A stretch of 14,837 nucleotides of DNA from an uncultured Alcaligenaceae bacterium (GTDB lineage Bacteria > Pseudomonadota > Gammaproteobacteria > Burkholderiales > Burkholderiaceae_B), in the NCBI GenBank assembly GCA_937952975.1, contig CALFXX010000160.1, forward strand, positions 1 to 14,837. The letters are read 5' to 3'. This document shows, in pieces, positions 6,372 to 13,144 of this stretch. The position numbers and the translations under genes were made by a program. Under the pieces are notes generated by a model that worked only from the letters and a program-made list of their open reading frames with translations, had not been told where the DNA came from and made no database searches. Every line of letters starts with the position of its first letter. Positions within the stretch are counted from its first letter, which is position 1.

Positions 6372-7357
6372 TGGCGATTTTTTTTGCTGCTTTCAGTTTG
6401 GCCGTTTCAGCTCAACCTTCACCCGAGGTGGCCAAGCTAAAGCCCGCTGGGTTTCCGGATCAGCCGATCGAGTACACCGTGGTGTATCCGGCAGGTGGTG
6501 GTGTCGATATCACCGCGCGCTTGCTTGCCAAGTACGCCGAGCAGGCCAGCGGCGACAAAATTTTGGTGAATAATCGAACGGGTGGCGCCGGTATGGTGGG
6601 GCACGCGTATCTGGCCAAGCAAGCTAAGCCTGATGGCTATACCTTAGGGGTTGTAGGCAACAACATCTGGGGCGACGCCATGCTTAAGGCGCAGGGCAAA
6701 TGGGCCTTGTCAGATCTTGAAGCGATTGCTTACCTTAAGAGTGATTCTTTGACTTGGTTGGCCTCAACGACCGGACCGTTTGCGGGCAAGACGGCTAAAG
6801 AAATTATCCAAGTGGCGAAGGATAAGCCCAGTACGGTGCGTATAGCGGTGATCCCCGGCACAATGTGGGAGTACTTGATTGAACAGGTTGAGGCACAGAC
6901 GGGCGCTAAGTTTTTACGCGTACCCTTTCAGGGCGGTAAACCTGCGATCGTTGCCTTACTCGGGGGCAACGTCGACATCGCACAAGGGTTCAGGGGTGAG
7001 TTCGATAGTTTTATGCAAGCCAAACAGGTTATACCAATCGGGGTGGCATCGGCCGCGCGCCTGCCAAGCCTTGCAGACGTTCCTACCTTTAACGAACTGT
7101 TTAATGGCCAAGACTATATCTGGCGCACCATCCATTTTGTAGTGGTTCCGAAGGGTACTCCCGCCGATCGTAAGGCTTATCTCGCCGCAACGATTCAAGC
7201 GGCAATGCGTAACCCTGAACTGATCGCTGAATATCAAAAGTTAGGTGCGTATTTTGATGAGAGTCTGACTCAGTCTAAAGCCCTTGCCGCAGATTTAGAT
7301 GCACTGGCACAAAAAGAGCGCGAGTTTTACGTCAAGACTGGTCGCTTGAAGTTTTAA
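6350..7357 (+). CDS. Bug-family (TctC) periplasmic substrate-binding receptor, copy 1
   Basis: This 335-residue receptor is exported by a Sec signal peptide (hydrophobic LLAIFFAAFSLAV, cleavage after VSA at residue 21). It would capture the substrate in the periplasm for TctA/TctB. Bug-family features are the QPIEYTVVYPAGGGVDITAR lobe-1 ligand loop with its conserved Asp, ILVNNRTGGAGMVG, KPDGYTLG, KFLRVPFQGGKPAIVALLGG and VPKGTPADRKAYL. GGAGAC 8 nt upstream fixes the ATG at 6350; a second ATG at 6356 is too far from it. It is co-directional with tctBA through an ATGA overlap with a small ORF, so this is the receptor most directly co-expressed with the permease. The mature part is about 80% identical to copy 2 (252 of 314 by hand count, no gaps). 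The ligand is not deducible. Confidence 0.92.
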   Translation: MTMRSTLLAIFFAAFSLAVSAQPSPEVAKLKPAGFPDQPIEYTVVYPAGGGVDITARLLAKYAEQASGDKILVNNRTGGAGMVGHAYLAKQAKPDGYTLGVVGNNIWGDAMLKAQGKWALSDLEAIAYLKSDSLTWLASTTGPFAGKTAKEIIQVAKDKPSTVRIAVIPGTMWEYLIEQVEAQTGAKFLRVPFQGGKPAIVALLGGNVDIAQGFRGEFDSFMQAKQVIPIGVASAARLPSLADVPTFNELFNGQDYIWRTIHFVVVPKGTPADRKAYLAATIQAAMRNPELIAEYQKLGAYFDESLTQSKALAADLDALAQKEREFYVKTGRLKF

Positions 7358-7466
7358 GGTCTTCTTGCGCTTGGCATTGATGATTAAATCGTCATTGAGA
7401 CGTTAGCATTTGATTTTTTGAAGTTAAGTATTTGGTCATTAGATGATTACAATATTTTTTTGATAA

Positions 7467-7493
7467 TTGTTTTTCAAAGCAATTCGCTATAAA
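7467..7493 (+). promoter_or_regulatory. Weak candidate sigma-70 promoter for bug copy 2
   Basis: The 153-nt gap after bug copy 1 is strikingly AT-rich (7395-7495). TATAAA at 7488-7493 is a good -10 element; TTGTTT at 7467-7472 is a poor -35 at a 15-nt spacing, and TTGATA at 7460 is 22 nt away. AGGAGA at 7498-7503 is the Shine-Dalgarno for the ATG at 7511, which would leave a very short leader if this promoter is real. It suggests that copy 2 can be expressed separately from tctBA. Confidence 0.3.
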
Positions 7494-7510
7494 TCACAGG
7501 AGACTAAGCA

Positions 7511-8518
7511 ATGAAAATAATCTCAACACTGATGGCGACTTTATTTGCCGCCGCAAGCTTTAGCGCCTTCGCGCAACCTGCCGCTGACGTCGCGAAATTA
7601 AAACCGAAAGGCTTTGCTGACCAGCCAATCGAGTACACCGTGGTGTACCCAGCAGGCGGTGGTATGGATATCACTGCGCGCTTGCTTGCCAAGTATGCAG
7701 AGAAAGCCAGCGGCGACAAAATCCTTGTCAATAATCGCACGGGTGGTGCTGGTGTGGTGGGTCACGCCTATCTGGCAACGCAAGCCAAGCCCGATGGCTA
7801 TACCGTTGGGATTTTGGGCAATATGATTTGGGGCGACGCCATGCTCAAGGCACAGGGCAAATGGTCGTTAGCGGATGTTGAATCGATTGCGTACATCAAC
7901 AGCGATTCGCTGACTTGGGTGAGTTCAACCACGGGCCCGTTCGCAGGAAAAACAGCGAAAGAGATTATTCAGGCTGCTAAAGACAAACCCGGTACAGTGC
8001 GGGTTGCTGTGGTGCCTGGCACGATGTGGGAATACATTGTTGACCAGCTTGAAGCCCAGACAGGTGCCAAGTTCTTACGCGTACCGTTTCAGGGTGGCAA
8101 GCCAGGTATTGTCGCCTTGGTGGGTGGCAACGTCGACGTGGCGCAAGGTTTCTTGGGCGAGTTTGACAGTTTCTTGCAGGCCAAACAGGTCACACCGATT
8201 GGTGTCGCCTCGGCCACGCGCGTTCCAAGCTTGAAAGATGTTCCAACTTTCAATGAAATGTACAACTCGCAAGAGTATGTCTGGAACATTATCCGTTTTG
8301 CAGTAGTGCCCAAAGGCACGCCAGCTGATGTGAAGGCCTATCTGGCTGCGACGATTCAAGCAGCGGTTGCCAATCCAGAGTTAATCGCCGAATACGAAAA
8401 ACTTGGCGCGTACTTTGATGCCGGCTTGCTTAAGTCGACAACGATCGCGGCTGATTTGAATGCCTTGTCACAAAAAGAGCGTGATTTTTATGTGAAGACA
8501 GGCCGTCTGAAGCCTTAA
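7511..8518 (+). CDS. Bug-family (TctC) periplasmic substrate-binding receptor, copy 2
   Basis: This second 335-residue Bug receptor aligns end to end and without gaps with copy 1. It has a different signal peptide sequence (MKIISTLMATLFAAASFSAFA, cleavage before QPA) but the same lobe-1 motif QPIEYTVVYPAGGGMDITAR, NNRTGGAGVVG, KPDGYTVG, FLRVPFQGGKPGIVAL and C-terminal KERDFYVKTGRLK. Differences are mostly conservative; the region after VPTFNE (about residues 250-263) and the penultimate helix (about 308-316) vary most. This suggests recent tandem duplication with possible tuning of the ligand. AGGAGA is well placed upstream. Unlike copy 1 it follows an AT-rich gap with a possible promoter, and a strong terminator follows it, so it may be a separately controlled receptor sharing TctAB. 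Confidence 0.92.
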   Translation: MKIISTLMATLFAAASFSAFAQPAADVAKLKPKGFADQPIEYTVVYPAGGGMDITARLLAKYAEKASGDKILVNNRTGGAGVVGHAYLATQAKPDGYTVGILGNMIWGDAMLKAQGKWSLADVESIAYINSDSLTWVSSTTGPFAGKTAKEIIQAAKDKPGTVRVAVVPGTMWEYIVDQLEAQTGAKFLRVPFQGGKPGIVALVGGNVDVAQGFLGEFDSFLQAKQVTPIGVASATRVPSLKDVPTFNEMYNSQEYVWNIIRFAVVPKGTPADVKAYLAATIQAAVANPELIAEYEKLGAYFDAGLLKSTTIAADLNALSQKERDFYVKTGRLKP

Positions 8519-8652
8519 TTGTTCGATGTGCATGCCTATATCTTTAGGATAGCAATATGTATTCTGAGGATATAAGCCTCTGCAGAGCCAGCGACGGCGT
8601 CTTTAGGACATGAGTATATTTGTTGAATGTGCGAGATTTTATTTCGCTTTTA

Positions 8653-8682
8653 GCGGGGTGATTTTCACCTCGCCTATTTTTT
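8653..8682 (+). terminator. Intrinsic terminator between bug copy 2 and the ThDP enzyme gene
   Basis: GCGGGGTGA (8653-8661) pairs with TCACCTCGC (8665-8673), eight Watson-Crick pairs and one G-U, closing a TTT loop. It is followed by CTA and six T (8677-8682). This is a classical rho-independent terminator for the plus strand. It lies 134 nt after the bug stop and only 26 nt before the next ATG. The preceding part of the gap (8519-8652) shows no gene; a short CGCT/AGCG alternative hairpin overlaps the terminator's left arm. Confidence 0.75.
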
Positions 8683-8708
8683 CACCCGACACACACAGAG
8701 ATTGATTC

Positions 8709-10379
8709 ATGGCAATGCAAAGACTTACTGGCCGTCAGGCCTTCATCAAATTGTTGCTCGATGAGGGCATCACTCATATGTTTGGCAATCCCGGTACCAC
8801 CGAGCTTGCGATCATGGAAGCTGTGCCGCAGTTTCCAGAGTTGAAGTATGTGTTGGGTTTGCAAGAGTCAATTGTGGTCGGGATGGCGGATGGGTTTGCG
8901 CGCGCGTCGCAAAAACTCGTTGCTTGCAACTTACATTGCGCGCCTGGCTTAGGTCACGCGATGGGGGCGATCTACTCGGCCAAGTTCTCGGGCTCGCCCA
9001 TCATCATTACTGCGGGTCAGTATGAAGTTGGTTACGGCCTGCAAGAGCCGCTGCTCTATGAACCCCTGGTGCCGATGGTGGCGCCTTTGGTGAAGTGGGC
9101 GTTTGAAGTGACTCGTCTTGAAGACTTGCCACGCATTGTGCGGCGCGCTGCAAAGATCGCTCGTACGCCACCGATGGGGCCAGTCTTTATTAGTTTGCCT
9201 GGTTCGGTGCTCGATGAAGAAACTGAAATTGAGTTTGGCTTCCCAACCGTGGTTGACGCTGCCGTGCGTCCGGGCGACGCCTCGCTCAAGGCGTTGGCCG
9301 AACGCTTGTTGGCTGCAAAGAACCCTGTGATTGTGGCTGGCCGTGAAATCGCAAACGCTGGTATTTTTGACCAGGCGTGCGAGCTTGCCGAATTGCTTGG
9401 GGCTGCGGTGTATCAAGAGTCGGTGGGCTATAACGCGCGTTATCCGACCTCGCATCCTACTTGCATGGGCGACTTGTCGCGCAATCAGAAAAAAGTGCGT
9501 TCGATTCTTGAGCAGTACGATTTCTTGCTGTGCCTCGGTGCCGATCTGCTGCGTATGTCTCCGATGAGCACGGTTGAGCCCTTGCCGCCTGAAATGCCCG
9601 TGATGCATATCACTGAGCGCGAGTGGGAGCTTGGTAAAAACTATTCAACAGAAACAGCAGTGCGTGCTGATGTTAAAGAAACATTGTTGGCGCTGTTACC
9701 TGTCTTGCGTGCAGCACGCAGCGCAGAATACGCGCTGGCGGCCAGTGCGCGAGTGAAAGCGCTAAGCGCCAACAACTGGTCAGCGAAGCGCGATAAAACG
9801 CGCGAAGAGTTTTCAGCCGCAGCAAAATCTAATCCGATTGACCAGCGCTACTTGGTGAGTCAACTGGTAGATGTGTTGCCTAAAGACGCAATCGTCGTGG
9901 ATGAGACCCTGACGGCTTCGCCCGCGATTGCTGCGATGCTGCCGATGGATAATCCCAAAGCGTATTACGGCCTGGCGAGTGGTGGCTTAGGTTTTGGGAT
10001 GGCAGGTGCCGTGGGTGTGAGTTTGGCGCAACCTGGGCGCCCGATCGTAGCCACGATTGGCGATGGTAGTGCCATGTACAGTATTCAGTCGCTCTGGACA
10101 GCTGCTCACCTACGTTTGCCCATTACTTACGTCATCATCAATAACCGCAGCTATCGCATTATTAAAGAGCGCCTACTTGCGATGCGCGGCACAGATGCGT
10201 TTGTGGCGATGGATATGAACGATCCTCCAATCGACTTTGCCGGCTTGGCAAAAAATATGGGGATGGTATCGCAAACGGTTACTGATCCAACGCAGTTATC
10301 GGCAGTGTTGAAGGCCGCGATGGCCAGCGGCGTGCCGAACCTGGTTGAAGTGATTGTATCGAAGGGATTCGGCGAATAG
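8709..10379 (+). CDS. ThDP-dependent enzyme of the benzoylformate decarboxylase/acetolactate synthase superfamily
   Basis: The 556-residue cytosolic protein has the three-domain POX/BFD layout: PYR domain (about 5-175) with FGNPGTTEL and cofactor-activating Glu53 in LGLQES; central domain (about 190-330); PP domain (about 365-550) with the ThDP/Mg motif GDGSAMYS (451-458) ending in NN (478-479). The PYR domain resembles Pseudomonas benzoylformate decarboxylase, including His76 in NLHCAPG (BFD His70). However, BFD Ser26 is Thr30 here, and the position of catalytic His281 (FRYH) reads LRMS, so Ser284 replaces the second histidine. A 2-oxoacid decarboxylase is plausible but not proven; a carboligase or other lyase is possible. 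The upstream hydroxyacid dehydrogenase would produce a 2-oxoacid. GAGA precedes the ATG weakly. The gene converges on the PhnN fusion with a 6-nt gap. Confidence 0.82.
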   Translation: MAMQRLTGRQAFIKLLLDEGITHMFGNPGTTELAIMEAVPQFPELKYVLGLQESIVVGMADGFARASQKLVACNLHCAPGLGHAMGAIYSAKFSGSPIIITAGQYEVGYGLQEPLLYEPLVPMVAPLVKWAFEVTRLEDLPRIVRRAAKIARTPPMGPVFISLPGSVLDEETEIEFGFPTVVDAAVRPGDASLKALAERLLAAKNPVIVAGREIANAGIFDQACELAELLGAAVYQESVGYNARYPTSHPTCMGDLSRNQKKVRSILEQYDFLLCLGADLLRMSPMSTVEPLPPEMPVMHITEREWELGKNYSTETAVRADVKETLLALLPVLRAARSAEYALAASARVKALSANNWSAKRDKTREEFSAAAKSNPIDQRYLVSQLVDVLPKDAIVVDETLTASPAIAAMLPMDNPKAYYGLASGGLGFGMAGAVGVSLAQPGRPIVATIGDGSAMYSIQSLWTAAHLRLPITYVIINNRSYRIIKERLLAMRGTDAFVAMDMNDPPIDFAGLAKNMGMVSQTVTDPTQLSAVLKAAMASGVPNLVEVIVSKGFGE

Positions 10380-10385
10380 GCCGTC

Positions 10386-12161
10386 TTAGCTGAAGCGATA
10401 GCCGCAGTCACTTTGCGCAAGTGCGGCCGCTTGCGCAAGTTTTGCCTCATCGCTTGCTTGTAAAACATATAGCAAATCGCCCGTGCTGACGCTAGCACCT
10501 AAACCGCATGCCAGATCAACGCCGGCGCGTTGATCTGTGGGGGCTCCGGCGCAACGCCCAAGCCCGGAAATCACAAAACCATCAATGGCTTGCACGCGAC
10601 CACTGTGTTGTGCGCGAACTTCGTGCTTGAGTACGCCTGACCATGTGAGGGGTGGCTGAGCACCTTGTGCTGCAATGATGGCCTGCATAGCTGTGTTTGC
10701 AGCGTCACTGTTTAGCAATTCGAGCGCGCGTGCGCGGCCCTTGGCAACGCTTCCTACCGCTGGGTCAAGTGCCAAAATCTGACTGGCAAAGAATAAAGAT
10801 TTTTCTAACAGATCGGCCGGTGCCTCGGGATGGCGCTCAAGCACTTGCAACACATCGCGTGCCTCGAGCGCAGGGCCGATGCCGCGCCCGATCGGTGCTT
10901 GGCCGTCTGTGGCAAAGGCCTTGACAACCAGCCCTAAGGCGGTGCCTACCATTTCAAAGAGTCGCGCTAGGTCCTCTGCGGCTGCTTGGGTTTTGGCTTT
11001 GGCGCCATTTGAATACGGAATATCAATCACAACGTGGGTGGCGCCGGCCGAATATTTTTTTGACAAGATCGAGGCAACGGACCAGCGTCGCGTATCAAGC
11101 GCCAGGGGGCGCGTGAGCGCGTTCATCACGTCATCAATGACAGAATGGTTGAGTTTGCCGTTCCAGGCGATACAGGCATTGGTTTGCGCCACACACTGTT
11201 TAAGTTGCTCGGGAGTCAGGTCGACTTTTGCAAGAACCTCCATCGCGTCTGCGCTACCTGCCGCAGAGGTGATGGCGCGTGAAGATGTTTTTGGAATCAG
11301 CAGCCCGTGCGCGGCAATAATCGGGATGACGACCATGGTGACGCGACTGCCTGGGATCCCGCCAAGCGAATGCTTATCGACCACCATGTCACGCCCCCAC
11401 GAAATGCGTGGCATCAGTTCGCTGCGGCAGCGGGCGACCGCGATGAGCTCATCGTCTGAGAGGTGCTGTGTGCATGCAATTAAAAAAGCCTCGAGCTCAG
11501 CGCCAACATGTTGCTTTTGGTTAATTGCGTTGAGCAAAGGCCGATATTCGGCTTCGCTCAGTGCAAAACCCGCAATTTTTTTATGTAACGATGCTGTGGG
11601 CGTTGCGGTGTGCCCAAGCTGGGTATAGAGCGCAGCCAAGAAACGGCTAATACCGATTGCAGGCGTTTGATCATTGGTCACACGAAGTACGCACGTGCCG
11701 TCAGGATACGGCTCTGTTTTACGCGCCAAGCGCTTGGCGACGTCTGCCGCTGATTCGCGACCACGCTGCGAAAGCCGTTGCGCCAGAATGTCAGGCGGTG
11801 CGCCAATTTCAACCACAACTAAATTTGCGACGCGCGCGCTTAACTGCGCCACCATCGCGCGCGAGCCGTTGGCGATCACATGTTGCCCCGCGGCGAGCGC
11901 GTCAAGTAACGTGCTAGGCAGGCCATATGACAGATCATGCGCACGCCAAGTGATTAAAAATTTGCCTTGCTGTTCAAGCAAGTTGAACTCAGCCTGAGTG
12001 CAGGCCTGATGGGCCTCACCTCCCGAGTTCGCCGGCCGAGTAATCGTGCGTGTGGCAAAAATAAATTGTGTTGGGTCGAGCTGCTGCCGCGCCCCGTCAA
12101 TCAGGCTATCTTTGCCAGCCCCGCTGGGGCCGACAATAAAAAAGAAGCTGCCGCTTGCCAC
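10386..12161 (-). CDS. Fusion: PhnN ribose 1,5-bisphosphate phosphokinase + archaeal-type nucleotide/thymidine phosphorylase
   Basis: This 591-residue protein joins two enzymes. Residues 1-180 are PhnN: P-loop GPSGAGKDS (11-19), TRTITRPANSGGEAH (38-51), WRAHDLSYGL, VIANGSRA and RLSQRGRE, matching E. coli PhnN blocks; PhnN makes PRPP from ribose 1,5-bisphosphate and ATP. Residues about 192-591 are a phosphorylase of the putative thymidine phosphorylase/archaeal AMP phosphorylase branch: VDKHSLGGIPGSRVT (261-275), IPKTSSRAITSAAGSADAME (289-308), ASILSKKYSAGATHVVIDIP (363-382) and GPALEARD (429-436). Archaeal AMP phosphorylases turn NMP and phosphate into base and ribose 1,5-bisphosphate, the PhnN substrate; their extra N-terminal domain is replaced here by the kinase. 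The start is GTG with a weak AGCAGG, 11 nt after nadC. No C-P lyase genes are nearby. Whether the substrate is NMP or thymidine is inferred, not shown. Confidence 0.92.
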   Translation of the reverse strand: MASGSFFFIVGPSGAGKDSLIDGARQQLDPTQFIFATRTITRPANSGGEAHQACTQAEFNLLEQQGKFLITWRAHDLSYGLPSTLLDALAAGQHVIANGSRAMVAQLSARVANLVVVEIGAPPDILAQRLSQRGRESAADVAKRLARKTEPYPDGTCVLRVTNDQTPAIGISRFLAALYTQLGHTATPTASLHKKIAGFALSEAEYRPLLNAINQKQHVGAELEAFLIACTQHLSDDELIAVARCRSELMPRISWGRDMVVDKHSLGGIPGSRVTMVVIPIIAAHGLLIPKTSSRAITSAAGSADAMEVLAKVDLTPEQLKQCVAQTNACIAWNGKLNHSVIDDVMNALTRPLALDTRRWSVASILSKKYSAGATHVVIDIPYSNGAKAKTQAAAEDLARLFEMVGTALGLVVKAFATDGQAPIGRGIGPALEARDVLQVLERHPEAPADLLEKSLFFASQILALDPAVGSVAKGRARALELLNSDAANTAMQAIIAAQGAQPPLTWSGVLKHEVRAQHSGRVQAIDGFVISGLGRCAGAPTDQRAGVDLACGLGASVSTGDLLYVLQASDEAKLAQAAALAQSDCGYRFS

Positions 12162-12172
12162 CCAATGCCTGC

Positions 12173-13003
12173 TTATTCGTCTAAGCCGATATCCACTGCA
12201 GGCGCTGCCTGGGTGATTTTGCTGGTTGAGATGTAATCAACGCCAGTGAGTGCCACGTTACGAATCGTCGCGATGCTAATCCCGCCTGAAGCTTCAATTT
12301 TTGCCCGACCCGCTACAAATTTCACGGCTGTCGTCATGTCCGCAATCGACATGTTATCCAGCATGATGACATCAGCCCCTGCGGCTAGCGACTCTTCGAC
12401 CTGCTCAAAGCGGTCGCATTCGACCTCAATCTTGGTCAGGACGGGTAACTTGAGTTTGGCACGCGCCACTGCTTTGCCAATGCTACCTGCCACTGCGATG
12501 TGGTTGTCTTTGAGCATGACACCGTTGTCGAGCCCGAGGCGATGATTTAAGCCGCCACCGCAGGCGACTGCGTGTTTTTCAAGCATACGCAGGCCTGGAG
12601 TGGTTTTACGTGTGTCGATTAGGCGTGCGCCTGTGCCGGCGATCTCGGCGTTGTAACGAGCTGTTTCTGTGGCGATGCCACACAGGCGTTGCAAAATATT
12701 CAGGGCAGGGCGTTCAGCAGTCAAAATGCTGCGCGCGGGGCCTGATACGGTCAAAATTCTGGTGCCTTTTTCAACCTTGTCGCCGTCTTTGGCGAGTTTG
12801 GTGATTGTTAGCGCGGCATCGTAGCGGGTGAAAATGCGCGCGGCGACATCCAAACCGGCAATGTACATCGGTTCGCGCGCGTTCATATGAAAAGTGCCAA
12901 CGGCGTCTTCATCAATCATGAGTTGTGCGGTCAGGTCGCACGAGCCGATATCTTCGGTCAACCAAAGATCGATTAAACGATCGGTTTGAAAAACGTCATA
13001 CAT
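12173..13003 (-). CDS. nadC: Nicotinate-nucleotide pyrophosphorylase, carboxylating (quinolinate phosphoribosyltransferase)
   Basis: NadC converts quinolinate and PRPP to nicotinate mononucleotide, CO2 and pyrophosphate, the entry step to NAD. The 276-residue protein is of normal length and has the expected order: N-terminal open-faced domain (1-100) with EDIGSCDLT (17-25), then the TIM-like barrel with ERPALNILQRLCGIATET (97-114, Arg98), DTRKTTPGLR (130-139), CGGGLNHRLGL (148-158), MLKDNHI (163-169, Lys165), IEVEC (192-196) and MLDNM (214-218). These Arg, Lys, Glu and Asp residues form the substrate and PRPP site. All appear intact, so it should be active. GAGG precedes the ATG. nadA and nadB are not in the window. 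The next gene, 11 nt downstream, is a predicted PRPP-forming fusion. The upstream gap holds a palindrome over a candidate promoter. Confidence 0.95.
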   Translation of the reverse strand: MYDVFQTDRLIDLWLTEDIGSCDLTAQLMIDEDAVGTFHMNAREPMYIAGLDVAARIFTRYDAALTITKLAKDGDKVEKGTRILTVSGPARSILTAERPALNILQRLCGIATETARYNAEIAGTGARLIDTRKTTPGLRMLEKHAVACGGGLNHRLGLDNGVMLKDNHIAVAGSIGKAVARAKLKLPVLTKIEVECDRFEQVEESLAAGADVIMLDNMSIADMTTAVKFVAGRAKIEASGGISIATIRNVALTGVDYISTSKITQAAPAVDIGLDE

Positions 13004-13040
13004 ATCGGGTGACCTCGCAGGCAGTGGATGAAGAATTCAA

Positions 13041-13072
13041 CATGAAAATGTAGTGTTTGCTACATTTTCATG
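13041..13072. promoter_or_regulatory. Perfect palindrome, candidate operator upstream of nadC
   Basis: CATGAAAATGTAG (13041-13053) and CTACATTTTCATG (13060-13072) are exact reverse complements around a 6-nt spacer, TGTTTG. It lies 37 bp before the nadC start and overlaps the predicted -10 element. The arms are AT-rich with no T-run after them, so an operator is more likely than a terminator for the upstream dehydrogenase gene. NAD genes are often repressed by NrtR, NiaR or NadQ, but I cannot assign this site to any of them from the sequence. Confidence 0.6.
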
Positions 13073-13098
13073 CTAATTTAAATCCGCCGTTTATGCAA
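13070..13098 (-). promoter_or_regulatory. Candidate sigma-70 promoter for the nadC operon
   Basis: On the minus strand TTGCAT (13098-13093) and TAGCAT (13075-13070) are 17 nt apart. The elements match the consensus only moderately (3/6 and 4/6), but the position, 66 nt before nadC and abutting the palindrome, is sensible. Another reading is TTGCTC with TAAATT at 18-nt spacing slightly upstream. Confidence 0.35.
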
Positions 13099-13144
13099 GA
13101 GCAAAATTCAAATTTGATGACTAGCTCAATGCTTGCCTAGCCAC

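Noticed and set aside
8560..8620. CTGAGG and GCCAGCG upstream of a ThDP enzyme gene suggested a TPP riboswitch
   Set aside because: The conserved core segments and pairing order of the TPP aptamer are not present; only short chance matches.
8949..9608. Long antisense frame opposite the ThDP enzyme gene (219 codons)
   Set aside because: Low-complexity His/Arg-rich translation without domain motifs; it mirrors the codon bias of the real gene.
10879..11628. 249-codon plus-strand frame opposite the PhnN-phosphorylase fusion
   Set aside because: Ser/Ala-rich translation with no motif or ribosome site; the opposite strand carries two well-defined enzyme domains.
10386..12161. PhnN domain as evidence of a phosphonate C-P lyase cluster
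   Set aside because: No other phn gene is present; the fused phosphorylase and adjacent nadC point to nucleotide and NAD metabolism.
13041..13072. Palindrome as an intrinsic terminator of the SDR gene
   Set aside because: The stem is AT-rich, lacks a following T-run on the minus strand, and lies more than 70 nt after the SDR stop next to a candidate promoter.
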